From Paenibacillus sp. 19GGS1-52 (lineage in GTDB: Bacteria > Bacillota > Bacilli > Paenibacillales > Paenibacillaceae), in NCBI RefSeq assembly GCF_022369515.1, contig NZ_CP059724.1, forward strand, positions 5,642,001 to 5,706,000: a DNA stretch of 64,000 bases, read 5' to 3'. The notes beneath the pieces are model-generated. The model was not told where the DNA came from. It made no database searches and saw only the letters and a list, made by a program, of their open reading frames with translations. Positions 1 through 9,800 of this stretch are shown here, one piece after another (the first letter of the stretch is position 1; the number at the start of each line of letters is the position of its first letter). The position numbers and the translations under genes were made by a program.

Positions 1-747
1 GTTGGTTGCTACATCCGGATTGTTGAATTCATCGGCTGCTGCGGCTGCACCTTGCATCATTTCTTCAATGTTAATGCCTGCAACCGCGATTGGCAGCAAA
101 CCAACAGGTGTCAGTACTGAATAACGTCCACCTACATCATCCGGAATGATGAACGACTCATATCCTTCTTCAGTAGCAAGTTTCTTGAGTGCGCCTTTTT
201 CCTTATCAGTAGTAGCGTAGATGCGTTTGCGTGCTTCTTCTTTACCGTATTTCTTCTCCAGCTCTGCACGGAAAATACGGAATGCAATAGCCGGTTCAGT
301 CGTTGTACCGGACTTGGAAATTACGTTCACGGAGAAGTCTTTGCCTTCAACAAGATCGAGCAAATGTGTGATGTAAGTTGAGCTGATGTTGTTACCGGCA
401 AAATACACTTCCGGCGTCTTGCGTTTGTCTTTAGAAAGATTATTGTAGAAAGAATGAGATAACGCCTCAATGGCTGCGCGTGCTCCCAGGTAAGAACCCC
501 CAATGCCAATTACGATTAGCACTTCGGAATCGCTTTGGATCTTCTTGGCAGCTTGTTGAATGCGAGCGAACTCTTCCTTGTCATATGCGGTAGGTAGATC
601 AATCCAGCCAAGATAGTCTGAACCGGTTCCGGTCTTCTCATGCAGCTGTTCATGGGCTAGTTTAATTGGAGCGGCAAAGTAATCAATTTCATGCTGGCTG
701 AAGAAGGAAAGAGCTTTGCTGTAGTCAAAATTAATCTTTTTAGACAT
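1..747 (-). CDS. pgi: glucose-6-phosphate isomerase (3' part cut by window edge)
   Basis: Interconverts glucose-6-phosphate and fructose-6-phosphate in cytoplasmic glycolysis. The reading frame starts at ATG 747 behind AGGAGG (about 757-762) and stays open to base 1, giving 249 N-terminal residues of a protein that is normally about 450 long. Recognisable segments are the N-terminal [13 protein letters not shown], the sugar-phosphate-binding [15 protein letters not shown], the [10 protein letters not shown] loop that holds the phosphate group, and [14 protein letters not shown]. These are hallmark PGI motifs, so the assignment is firm. The active-site Glu and Lys of the C-terminal half lie outside the window. 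Confidence 0.97.
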   Translation of the reverse strand, partial: MSKKINFDYSKALSFFSQHEIDYFAAPIKLAHEQLHEKTGTGSDYLGWIDLPTAYDKEEFARIQQAAKKIQSDSEVLIVIGIGGSYLGARAAIEALSHSFYNNLSKDKRKTPEVYFAGNNISSTYITHLLDLVEGKDFSVNVISKSGTTTEPAIAFRIFRAELEKKYGKEEARKRIYATTDKEKGALKKLATEEGYESFIIPDDVGGRYSVLTPVGLLPIAVAGINIEEMMQGAAAAADEFNNPDVATN

Positions 748-990
748 CGGTAATGGTAGCCTCCTGTATATCTCTTTTAATTTGACACCGTTTGTTACAA
801 CTTTATAATAGGATACTTTAATTTGCCGTGACTGGCAAGGTCTTAGGGCACATCTTGGGCTACAAAACCATGTTTTTGCGAGTTTCGTGGAAGCGTTTGC
901 CGAGTGCAGCCTGAATTCTGAACTGTGGAACCTGTCTGAGAGCCGTGTTAGAATGAAGAAAAGTGATCCTAATGTGAAGGTGGACATGCA

Positions 991-1893
991 ATGAAACAGA
1001 TTGGCTTTATCGGGCTTGGAACAATGGGAGCGCCTATGGCTTCCAACTTGCTGCGCGGCGGATTCAAGGTTACCGTATACAATCGCACCGCATCCAGATG
1101 CACACCACTTGTAGAAGAAGGCGCACAGACTGCTCCTACTCCACGGGCCGCTGCTGAAGGCAAGGATGTTATTATTACCATGGTCAGCAATGATGATTCC
1201 ATTCGTGAAGTGTTTTACGGAAAAGATGGAATACTTGACGTTCTGCAGCCTGGAGCGGTAATTATCGATTCCAGTACCATCTCCCCGGATTTGGTGCGGG
1301 AAATTGCTGCAGCCGTGGAAGAACGCGGCGGGAAATTTCTCGATGCACCAGTTACCGGCAGCAAACCAGCGGCTATTGAAGGCACATTAGTGTTCATGGT
1401 CGGTGGCCGTGCAGAAGTCATTGAAGCGAACCGTGATATATTCGATACACTGGGCAAGAAATTGCTGCACATGGGTGATAACGGCAGCGGTGCAGTAGCC
1501 AAGCTGGCTCATAACGCTATGGTGGGTATTCATAACGTTGCACTTGCCGAAGGCTTCGCAATTGCTGTGAAATCCGGCGTACCCGCGGACAAGTTCCTGG
1601 AGCTGGTTCAGGCAGGCTCAGCAAACAGCAGACAGGCAGAACTCAAGGGCCGCAAGATCATCGAAAATGATTTCAGCAACCAGTTCTCACTGGCATTAAT
1701 GCTAAAGGATCTTAAGCTTGCTTCCTCTCTCAGCGACTCCACAGGCGTACCTTCACCGATGCTCGGTCTGGCTAAGAGCATGTTCCAGGCTGGCTATACA
1801 CAAGGCCACGGCGATGAGGATCTTTCTGCAGTCGTCAAATGTTATGAGGAATGGATCGGACAAAAAATAGGCGATGACGCAGGCAAGGAATAA
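991..1893 (+). CDS. NAD(P)-dependent beta-hydroxyacid dehydrogenase (GLYR/3-HIBADH family)
   Basis: A 300-residue oxidoreductase of the 3-hydroxyisobutyrate dehydrogenase family, full length for the family. The N-terminal Rossmann motif GLGTMG is at residues 8-13. The substrate-binding motif is [11 protein letters not shown] (118-128) and the catalytic lysine is K171 in [11 protein letters not shown]. The variant 'GSKPA' after the DAPV motif resembles glyoxylate/succinic-semialdehyde reductases (GLYR1-like) more than classical 3-HIBADH, which has 'GG' there. Reduction of a small aldehyde-acid such as succinic semialdehyde or tartronate semialdehyde is therefore a reasonable inference, but the substrate is not fixed by sequence. 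Start ATG 991 follows GAAGGTGG. It is transcribed alone, divergent from pgi. Confidence 0.9.
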   Translation: MKQIGFIGLGTMGAPMASNLLRGGFKVTVYNRTASRCTPLVEEGAQTAPTPRAAAEGKDVIITMVSNDDSIREVFYGKDGILDVLQPGAVIIDSSTISPDLVREIAAAVEERGGKFLDAPVTGSKPAAIEGTLVFMVGGRAEVIEANRDIFDTLGKKLLHMGDNGSGAVAKLAHNAMVGIHNVALAEGFAIAVKSGVPADKFLELVQAGSANSRQAELKGRKIIENDFSNQFSLALMLKDLKLASSLSDSTGVPSPMLGLAKSMFQAGYTQGHGDEDLSAVVKCYEEWIGQKIGDDAGKE

Positions 1894-1999
1894 TCTCTGA
1901 ACTTCATGGTTCTCCTATTCACAGGGGCGCAGCTGGTTTATCCAGGCTGTGTCTTTGTGTTCTGTCCTAATCATCACATTCTAAACGGAGGAACAACAG

Positions 2000-2488
2000 A
2001 TGCTCATAATAGACAAAGCAGTTGCCCAAGACGCATCCATTCTGGCCGAAGTGCAAAAAAGATCGTTCGACGAGGATATAAGCCAGTTTCAGCAGGAAGA
2101 AGCGACTGGAGGCCCTCCAGGATATGATTCAAAACTGTGGCAACTTGATATGATGAAGGCAGGTCATTATTACAAACTGACAGAGGACTCTGTCATTATC
2201 GGAGGAATGCTCATCTTCCCATCTCCAGACCATGAGAAATGCCATCTGGGTCGTCTATTCATAGACCCCCTCTATCAGAACCGTGGTTACGGACAGGCCG
2301 CAATGCAATATTTGTTCGAGCAATTTCCCCGAACACACAAGTGGTCACTGGATACCCCTTCATGGGCAGTCCGAAATCATTATTTTTATACGAAAGCCGG
2401 CTTTAAACAAACAGCACAAAGTGAACCCGACTCTACTGGACTGATATTGTTTATGTATGAACGTAACACTTCTGATTCACAAGTCTAA
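2000..2488 (+). CDS. GNAT family N-acetyltransferase
   Basis: A 162-residue cytoplasmic acyl-CoA transferase. The acetyl-CoA pyrophosphate-binding motif A is visible at about residues 86-100, with core QNRGYGQA (Q/R-x-x-G-x-G). It is preceded by beta-strand HLGRLFIDP and followed by AAMQYLFEQFP. The C-terminal YFYTKAGFKQT is the usual GNAT beta6 'Y-x-x-x-G-F' element. The acceptor substrate cannot be told. The start is ATG 2000 with AACGGAGGA eight bases upstream. The stop codon overlaps by 4 bp the stop of the convergent hydrolase gene. Confidence 0.9.
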   Translation: MLIIDKAVAQDASILAEVQKRSFDEDISQFQQEEATGGPPGYDSKLWQLDMMKAGHYYKLTEDSVIIGGMLIFPSPDHEKCHLGRLFIDPLYQNRGYGQAAMQYLFEQFPRTHKWSLDTPSWAVRNHYFYTKAGFKQTAQSEPDSTGLILFMYERNTSDSQV

Positions 2489-3297
2489 GTCATGCGGCTA
2501 AGCCACTCTCTTGTCAGCCCGTTGAAGAGCTCGGCCTGCTCCAATTGAAGATTATGCCCAGAACGGTCCAACACTGCAAAAGTAGCATGGGGATAGTTAT
2601 CCATGAGCTTCCATGCATCCTTGAATCCCACCAGCGAATCCTGCCGTCCGACAAGAATTAGAGTTGGCTTATCCAAAGGAAGGATGTCATCTACTTCGAA
2701 ACTAAAGGGGTAACCGCCAGTGACTCTTATCTGCTGCATAAACGCTTCATCAGCAAGTGGCAGGCCGCACATGATTTCCTGATTAAAGCGACTCCATGCC
2801 TGCCTATTCTGCACAACCGATATCGAACAGAACTCCTCCCGTTCTATCTCACTCAATTCATCAAGCAGTTGCTCGTCGCTATACATAACTTGATGTGGTG
2901 GAAGCTCTCGTTTATCCGATTCAGCAATAATACATGGGCAGAGCAATAACAAACCTTCAATCCGCGAATGATAATTCCGAACCAAACCCCGCGCCAAATA
3001 TCCACCATACGACTCTCCTACAACAGCAAATCGTTCCTGAGGAATCAAAGCTTCAATCATCATACCCACTGCCTTCAGCATATCATCCGATGACGTTATC
3101 CAATTCGCCGCCGGTGACTTCCCCATTCCAGGTAAATCCACATAAATTCTTCTAATGAAATCTTGTTCAGAAAATACGGGCTCCATGCAGCCCATCATCA
3201 TCCGGTGGTCAGGGCCATTTCCATGAAGTATGAGCATCGGCCGCCCCTCTCCGCGCACTTCATAATTAAACGTAATATTATTATCGGAGTACAGCAA
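2485..3297 (-). CDS. alpha/beta-fold hydrolase (TTG start preferred)
   Basis: A serine hydrolase of the alpha/beta fold, substrate unknown. Visible parts are the oxyanion HGNG segment, the nucleophile elbow GESYGG, the acid in LVGRQD and the catalytic histidine in DRSGHNLQLEQ. The open frame continues upstream to 3429. However, that extension would cross an intrinsic terminator (about 3385-3420) and a sigma-A promoter (3350-3378). A TTG at 3297 has AGGAG eight bases upstream, so I take it as the start, giving about 270 residues. It is a single gene following ppnP on the same strand but insulated from it. Confidence 0.85.
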   Translation of the reverse strand: MLYSDNNITFNYEVRGEGRPMLILHGNGPDHRMMMGCMEPVFSEQDFIRRIYVDLPGMGKSPAANWITSSDDMLKAVGMMIEALIPQERFAVVGESYGGYLARGLVRNYHSRIEGLLLLCPCIIAESDKRELPPHQVMYSDEQLLDELSEIEREEFCSISVVQNRQAWSRFNQEIMCGLPLADEAFMQQIRVTGGYPFSFEVDDILPLDKPTLILVGRQDSLVGFKDAWKLMDNYPHATFAVLDRSGHNLQLEQAELFNGLTREWLSRMT

Positions 3298-3349
3298 AAT
3301 TCCCCACTCCTGTTCTATATAAACAAATAAGAATGTATGTTCGTATTTA

Positions 3350-3378
3350 ATATTACCAAAGGAATAGTTCGATTGCAA
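3350..3378 (-). promoter_or_regulatory. sigma-A promoter of the alpha/beta hydrolase gene
   Basis: On the minus strand TTGCAA (3378-3373), a 17-bp spacer and TAATAT (3355-3350) form a near-consensus promoter. It lies directly after the ppnP terminator and about 50 bases before the TTG start at 3297. It supports the shortened hydrolase start. Confidence 0.65.
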
Positions 3379-3383
3379 GGACA

Positions 3384-3420
3384 AAAAAAGAAAGCCCCTT
3401 GATAACAAAGGGCTTTCCGA
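3384..3420 (-). terminator. Rho-independent terminator after ppnP
   Basis: The minus strand shows GGAAAGCCC, a loop, GGGCTTTC and then a run of seven T residues. It lies 15 bases after the ppnP stop and before the hydrolase promoter. Confidence 0.85.
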
Positions 3421-3435
3421 GGTCAACATAATGAA

Positions 3436-3753
3436 TTACATAATGGGGTAAGTACAGCAATAATCAGTTAGCTCAAATACCTCAAGAGCAAATTTGGAAT
3501 TGCCGGGAACATGGAATGTCTCTGCTCCTTTGATTTCCTGCCATATCTCTGAACCAGGAAGCAGTACTTTGAGATCGCCGGACAGAATTTCCATAGTCTC
3601 AGGACCTTCAGTACCGAATTCGTAAACACCCGGAAGCATGATACCAAGTGTTACCTTAGTTCCGTCCTGCAAAAATAGTGTACGGCTAGTTACTTGTCCA
3701 CCATGATAGATATTGGCTGCTTTTTGAACGGTTACGTTGTTGAACTCACTCAT
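3436..3753 (-). CDS. ppnP: pyrimidine/purine nucleoside phosphorylase PpnP (DUF1255)
   Basis: A small cupin-fold enzyme of 105 residues, the normal length for the YaiE/PpnP family, which phosphorolyses several nucleosides to base and ribose-1-phosphate. The family's conserved run is present: an N-terminal FNNVTVQKAANIYHGG, then TKVTLGIMLPGVYEFGTEGPE, the acidic EILSGDLKVLLPG and the C-terminal F-x-V-P-x-N-S-K-F segment. The ATG 3753 lies behind an AGGAGGAGAG stretch. It sits downstream of transketolase on the same strand, 36 bp away, so the two may be co-transcribed. That would link ribose-phosphate release to the pentose phosphate pathway, which is inference. Confidence 0.92.
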   Translation of the reverse strand: MSEFNNVTVQKAANIYHGGQVTSRTLFLQDGTKVTLGIMLPGVYEFGTEGPETMEILSGDLKVLLPGSEIWQEIKGAETFHVPGNSKFALEVFELTDYCCTYPIM

Positions 3754-3789
3754 AGATTTGTTCTCTCCTCCTGTACTTACATCAACCTA

Positions 3790-5832
3790 TTATAGCAGTG
3801 CTTTCACACGGCTAACAACATTCTCTACCGTAAAGCCATACTCTTTGATTACAGTATCGCCAGGTGCGGAAGCTCCAAAGATAGTAATGCCAAGAATATC
3901 GCCCTGATCGCCTGTATAACGTTCCCAACCGAAGGTTTGCGCCATTTCGATGGCAAGACGGGCTTTAACTCCTGGCAGGATAACGGAATCACGGTATTCC
4001 TTATCTTGCTTCTCGAATAGATCCCAGCTCGGCAAGCTGATAACACGTACATCAATGCCTTCTTCAGCCAGAGCAGCCTGTGCCTTCACAGCTAGCTGTA
4101 CTTCAGAACCTGTAGCAATAATCTGTGCTTGTGGTGTAGCATTTTTAGATTCAGAAACTACATATCCACCGCGTTTGATATTGTCACGCACGCCTACAAC
4201 TGTACCTGGCAGAATCGGCAGGTTTTGACGAGTCAGCACCAATGCTACCGGATTCGATTTATTTTCCATCGCATAAGCCCATGCTGCCGACGTTTCATTG
4301 CCATCAGCCGGACGAATAACAGTAAGGCCCGGGATAATTCGCAAGGATGCCAGTTGTTCGATAGGCTCATGGGTAGGTCCATCTTCACCAACAGCGATAC
4401 TGTCATGTGTCAGAACATAAGTTACAGGCAGCTTCATGATTGAAGCCAGACGAACTGCCGGACGCAGATAATCAGTGAATACGAAGAACGTGCCGCCGAA
4501 TACTTTTAATCCACTATGCAGCGCGATACCGTTCATTGCAGCCGCCATCCCAAACTCGCGTACGCCGAAATAAATGTTACGGCCATCATAAGATTCAGAG
4601 GTATATGTTGACAGACCATTTAGATGCGTCATTGTGGAGCTCTCAAGGTCAGCCGATCCGCCCACTAATTGAGGAATTCCAGCGGTAAGTCCGTTCAATG
4701 CATTACCGGAAGCAATACGTGTCGATACAGCTTTATCTTCAGTAGTATAAGTTGGAAGCTGTGCATCCCAGCCCTCAGGAAGATCACCATTGATCGCTGT
4801 TTCGAATTGCGCAGCCAGCTCTGGATAGGCATTTTTGTAGGCTGCAAATTGCTCGTCCCATAATTTATTGGCCGCAATTCCACTTTCCTTAACAATGGCA
4901 AAACGTGCGCGAACTTCGTCAGGCACATGGAAGTTTTCTTCGTATACCCATTTGTAGAAATCCTTCGTCAGCTTTGCTTCGTCCGCTCCAAGTGGGGAAC
5001 CGTGCGTACCGCCATGGCCACCTTTACCTTGTTTATTAGGACTGCCGTAGCCGATTACCGTCTTCACTTCGATCAGTGTCGGTTTGCTGCTGTCCGCTTG
5101 TGCTTCTGCCAAGGCTTGTTCCAGAGCCGGAAGATCGTTGCCATCCTCTACACGCAGAACCTGCCAGCCATAAGCTTCAAAACGTTTAGCTACGTTCTCG
5201 GAGAAGGATAAATTAAGTTTACCATCAAGGGAAATGTCATTGGAATCGTACATTACAATCAATTTGCCCAGTTTCAAATGACCGGCAAGTGAAGCAGACT
5301 CGGAGGAAATCCCTTCCATAAGGTCGCCATCGCCACAAATTGCAAAGGTATAATGGTCAACGACTTTATGTTCATCTTTGTTATAGGTAGCAGCCAATTG
5401 AGTTTCAGCCATCGCCATGCCCACTGCCATACCGATACCTTGACCCAACGGACCTGTTGTCGCATCAACGCCAGCGGTATGACCAACTTCTGGGTGACCT
5501 GGAGTCAAGCTGCCCCATTGACGGAATTTCTTCAATTCTTCCATTGGCAGGTCATAGCCGCTGAGGTGCAGCAAGCTGTATAGCAACATAGAGCCGTGTC
5601 CTGCTGACAGCACAAAACGATCACGGTTAACCCAGGTCGGGTGATCGGGGTTATGTTTCATTGTCTTAGCAAATAATTGATAGCCCATCGGGGCTGAACC
5701 CATTGGCATACCTGGGTGGCCGGAGTTTGCTTTCTCGATCGCATCGATCGCCAGGGTTCGAATGGTTGTGATCGCCAGGTTGTCAACTGTAGAGTTTTCT
5801 TCCTTTTGAATCGCTTGTTGTTGTTCAGTCAT
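3790..5832 (-). CDS. tkt: transketolase
   Basis: Transfers two-carbon ketol units in the non-oxidative pentose phosphate pathway, using thiamine diphosphate. The protein is full length at 680 residues. The N-terminal domain carries [15 protein letters not shown] and the TPP/metal motif [12 protein letters not shown] with the partner Asn in [10 protein letters not shown]. The middle domain has the catalytic glutamate segment [17 protein letters not shown] and the [15 protein letters not shown] loop with substrate-binding histidine. The C-terminal domain ends [12 protein letters not shown]. The ATG at 5832 follows AGAGGAGG. A promoter and a cre-like palindrome lie upstream (5879-5908). Confidence 0.98.
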   Translation of the reverse strand: MTEQQQAIQKEENSTVDNLAITTIRTLAIDAIEKANSGHPGMPMGSAPMGYQLFAKTMKHNPDHPTWVNRDRFVLSAGHGSMLLYSLLHLSGYDLPMEELKKFRQWGSLTPGHPEVGHTAGVDATTGPLGQGIGMAVGMAMAETQLAATYNKDEHKVVDHYTFAICGDGDLMEGISSESASLAGHLKLGKLIVMYDSNDISLDGKLNLSFSENVAKRFEAYGWQVLRVEDGNDLPALEQALAEAQADSSKPTLIEVKTVIGYGSPNKQGKGGHGGTHGSPLGADEAKLTKDFYKWVYEENFHVPDEVRARFAIVKESGIAANKLWDEQFAAYKNAYPELAAQFETAINGDLPEGWDAQLPTYTTEDKAVSTRIASGNALNGLTAGIPQLVGGSADLESSTMTHLNGLSTYTSESYDGRNIYFGVREFGMAAAMNGIALHSGLKVFGGTFFVFTDYLRPAVRLASIMKLPVTYVLTHDSIAVGEDGPTHEPIEQLASLRIIPGLTVIRPADGNETSAAWAYAMENKSNPVALVLTRQNLPILPGTVVGVRDNIKRGGYVVSESKNATPQAQIIATGSEVQLAVKAQAALAEEGIDVRVISLPSWDLFEKQDKEYRDSVILPGVKARLAIEMAQTFGWERYTGDQGDILGITIFGASAPGDTVIKEYGFTVENVVSRVKALL

Positions 5833-5878
5833 TAATATAATCCTCCTCTAAAATCTCAAGAATGTCATTTTGACTCTT

Positions 5879-5908
5879 ATTGTATCACTAGTGTGGAAGC
5901 ATTTCCAA
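5879..5908 (-). promoter_or_regulatory. tkt promoter overlapping a cre-like palindrome
   Basis: The minus strand has TTGGAA (5908-5903), an 18-bp spacer and TACAAT (5884-5879). The -35 overlaps the inverted repeat TGGAA-GCAT-TTCCA (5894-5907). That repeat resembles a CcpA cre site with one mismatch in the central CG. The promoter is likely; the CcpA site is only suggestive. Confidence 0.5.
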
Positions 5909-6120
5909 TTGTTTTTGTAAACTCTATATTTCAACAGCTTAATTTCCACTATATTAGCAAATTTCATACATATGAAATTCATAATACAATCAACCTAGGG
6001 CCAGTTCTTACTTGGCCTTAAGTCTAGTTTCAAGCTCCGACTAAAGTTTGTTTAATAAACCTGGAATATACAGTAAGATGGAGGTACTCAAGAGACACGG
6101 TTACGGATTATCCAATATTT
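5909..6120. other. intergenic region between divergent tkt and peptidase genes
   Basis: About 310 bp separate the two starts. Apart from the tkt promoter I see only A/T-rich sequence and short imperfect repeats. No RNA gene or convincing small ORF was found. Confidence 0.5.
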
Positions 6121-6141
6121 TCTGCAGAGAGGAATTCGAAC

Positions 6142-6822
6142 ATGACCTTACAAAAGGATATCTATGTTGTGCTTACCGGGACAGGCACTGCCTTCAGCGG
6201 TGTTATACGATGGTTCACAAGGGCGGATCTAAATCATGCTTCGATTGCCTTTGACAGTGAACTGCGGGAAGTGTACAGCTTCGGAAGAAAAAGAAGACAC
6301 AATCCTTTTGTTGCCGGCTTAATTCAAGAAAACTTTATTGACTCTTTCTATAGTGATGCCGATTGTGCCGTTTACCTGCTGCGGGTAAGTGCTAAGGAAT
6401 ATGATACGATGTATGATCACGTGCAGGGTATGATGCAAAATCAGGAACGCTATAAGTACAACCTGTTAGGCTTGGTGGGAGTGCTGCTGCACATTAAAAT
6501 CGATAGAGAAGATGCCTATTTCTGTTCTCATTTTGTAGCCTCTGTCTTTGAAGAGACCAAGGTTCAGCCTGTAGACAAGCCCTCTTGCTTCGTTACCCCT
6601 GAGGATTTTGCCTTGTCGCTGTGCGCTTATAAAATATTCAGCGGTAAGCTGTCTTATTATTTGGGCAGAGCCGAGCTGACCTCCGATCGTTCAGCAGCCT
6701 CCGTGGCTGCCCAGCTTATGAGAAACAATAAAGAGCAGGCTGAGCATATCGTAAACGATACTATCCAACCTGCGAATAAACAATCGTATCTTTCGGAGAA
6801 TAAGATCCCTCTAAATGTATAA
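6142..6822 (+). CDS. permuted papain-like (YiiX/NlpC-P60 type) cysteine hydrolase
   Basis: A 226-residue protein that resembles the circularly permuted NlpC/P60 (YiiX/YebB-like) group, in which the catalytic His precedes the Cys. The likely His is H32 in LNHASIAFD and the likely Cys is C128 in DAYFCSHFVAS, about 100 residues apart as in that group. There is no signal peptide or membrane segment, so it should act in the cytoplasm. Family members cleave amide or ester bonds in peptides or lipids, and the substrate here is unknown. Start ATG 6142 has GAGAGGA upstream. It stands alone, converging on the PKD-protein gene. Confidence 0.7.
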   Translation: MTLQKDIYVVLTGTGTAFSGVIRWFTRADLNHASIAFDSELREVYSFGRKRRHNPFVAGLIQENFIDSFYSDADCAVYLLRVSAKEYDTMYDHVQGMMQNQERYKYNLLGLVGVLLHIKIDREDAYFCSHFVASVFEETKVQPVDKPSCFVTPEDFALSLCAYKIFSGKLSYYLGRAELTSDRSAASVAAQLMRNNKEQAEHIVNDTIQPANKQSYLSENKIPLNV

Positions 6823-6852
6823 TTAATGCATAAGTGCATTCATTCAAGCTAA

Positions 6853-9800
6853 TTATTTTACCCGATGATTCTGAAAATACTCTGACCAGTCTTCGGAGAT
6901 CACCACAGTCACCGTATCAACTTTAGTGTTATATTCATTTTTTGCTGTAAAGGTAAAAGAAACAGGGCCATTCGGCAGACTCTCGAAAGAGAAATCATAC
7001 AGCGAACCGGTCCAAAGCGTTTTATCGTTGTTGGTTGAATTGAGCTTCGCAGTATATCCCCCAGTCATCGTGACCTCTACGGTATCCGGAAGCCCAGTTG
7101 CAATTCCCTGCAGGACAAAGCGCTCGCCGGCCCAATACACGTTGTATCCTCTTGGACTCTCTTCACTACCGCTCTGCTTCAGATTGTACCCTTTACGATT
7201 GTTATTCCACTCTTCCGTATGCTGTACCCCGCCTTTAATACTCAGAAGATTGACCATGAAATATTTGCGTGGCGACACGCTGCTCCAGTTGTAGCCGTCA
7301 AAAGCTTCAACCTCTACTGCATACTTTTCATTTTCGATTAGCGAGCCGGCGGGGACCTGCCATTGTTTAGCGCTGGATACCTGCTCACCCGACTGCACTT
7401 TGATAGCGCCTGTGGCTATATTGATAATCCGCACCTTATACCGCTGTTGCAGATCTCCATCCTCATCTTGATAATTCCATTTCATGAGGGGAGTGAGTGT
7501 ATTGGCAACGGTCGGATTAGCCTGAGTATCACTAGTCGGATAAGTGATGCTTACTGTAGGAATACGGTTCTGCACAGTGATACTCTGCGAAAGCTCGCGG
7601 AACAGTCCCAGAGAGTCCATCACGACCTGCCGCAAAGTAAAGGTACCATTCGTCGTAAACTGCTTGGTGAAGCCAGTCTGTGTACTAGCCAAACCTTCCG
7701 TTCCACTGGCTGCTTTCAGATAATATTGATAGCTAAGGCTATCCCCTTTGGACTCATCCAGATCGGTAGCGGTGCTCTTCATGTTCAGAATATCTGTCCG
7801 GTAGATCGGAACCTTTGTTGCATCCCGTCCGGTATCTGTAATTAGCGTCATCCCCGGTTGTGGCGGGTTATCGATGATAAACGCTTTTTCATTGGATACT
7901 TCTGACCAGGAACCTTTAGAGTAGCTGCGGCCATACAGATAGAAGTACTGAAACCGTTCAAACGTCAGGTTTGGAACCTGGTACTGCCGCATGGAACCGC
8001 TGCTATCTGCATTCTCTACCGTCTTCGAGAGCAGGTCATCTTTGGTGAAAAAGAACTCCAGCCGGTATTTTTCCTGGGGATCATTCTCCGGATCAGCGTA
8101 AATCCACTGGATCAATGGGTCACCTTGCAGCTCCGCATCGAGAACAGATGGGCTTGCGGGTGTCCCCACTGGTGCGGTCAACGATATAGAAGGCGCTAGA
8201 TTCTTGGTGATACTCACTTTTAATGTAGCTATATTCGACTTGTCACCAATCTGGTCTACTACCCAGTGCTCCAGCGTATAGACCCCAGTTTCCAGGAAAT
8301 CTACTTGGATATTGGCTGTACGATAGGAATTCGTAACGCCATCACTATCCGTTACTTTCCAGTAATACTGCAAACTGCTTACATCAGAAGAATCCAGGTC
8401 TTCATCTGCAGAGGTATACGGTATCGTGTCATACTGAAAGGCAGTTTCCGGTCCACTGATAGCAGCTGTAGGAACGTGATTCTTAACCTCAAAGGAATGG
8501 GTGGCATAGGAGTTCTGTGCACCATCTGACGCGGTAAGAAGCATCTCCCACCCTTCAGATATTGCCTTCTTCGGTGTTATCCCGTTCTGATTGATCAGAT
8601 CCCGAATGGTCATGACCTGATTCCGGTTGCTTCCGGCGTAATAATAGGCTCCGCCATTCAACCTTCCATTCCATGTGTAGGATAAATTATCGCCATCTTC
8701 ATCCGGATCTGGCGTTAGATTGTCCATGGTAATGACCGTATCTCGATACACTTCTGGTGGCATATAAAAAGCTGCTGCTGGAGGATGATTCAATACCTGT
8801 ACAGACTGGCTATACGGTTCGGACCATAACCCCCGATTGTCATGCACCTGTAAGGTAATCAGATAGTTTCCTATCCCATAAGCCGCGATATCAGGTGGGG
8901 TAACAGCGCCGCCCCAACTACTCCAGACCTGCTGCCATCCATCCTTGATTACGGTCCAGCTATACACATCCAAAGGATCATTATCCGGATCAAAGGACTT
9001 GTCTACGATCGCTGTCGCTTTTCGGTAGGAAACGAGCTGAGGCTCCACGGTAAACATGGCTACCGGAGGCAGATTGATAGAGCTGCCCACAGTCCGCTGA
9101 CACCAATCGCTCCAGGCCCCAATGCCATTCACACCGTCAACGTCTTGCACCCGCAGGCGAATATCATATTGTTCGGTTGAAGGGAGTTGCGCTGGTGGTG
9201 ACCCTTCCGTCCATATCTCGGATGAAGTATTCTTGTATTGCCACTGCCACGTTGTAATTCCTTTATTGGCTGCCGTGGTATGATCCAGATCGTAAGAGCT
9301 GTCCGTTAGTTGCAGCCCTCCATTCACCAGTTTGGCGACAAATAGTGCAATGGGCTTGCGGTGAACTAAAAAGGTCATGGATGACAGATTATCCCTACCC
9401 CAAATTCGGTAAGGGTCAAATCGGTCGTCATTTTTGGGATTATCCTTGGCTTGAACTGAAGAGACATACACCCCACTGTAGGGAAAGGATGGATACATCG
9501 TACTTCTCCATAGCCCACTATCCGCTAGCCTTCCCATAGAGTTATCGAAAAAATTGGGATCATGCTCGTATTTGTAGCGCAAGGCATACTGCGGATCGCT
9601 TTCATAGTCGCTGAAGGTTACCCCAATATTCACTGGACTGTTGACCAGCACAAAGGACTTGTTTTTTAATCGAATCGTCACATTAAGGGTTCGAGAAGCT
9701 TCTGCTTTTACATTGAAAGGATCGACGACACTCACATTAATGTTATAGGATCCAGGTGGCAAGCTGTCTTCAATGGCATCGATGGGGATATTGAAGTATT

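Noticed and set aside
6823-6852. AATGCA/TGCATT mini-hairpin between convergent genes as a terminator
   Set aside because: Only a 6-bp stem, A/T-rich, with no T-run.
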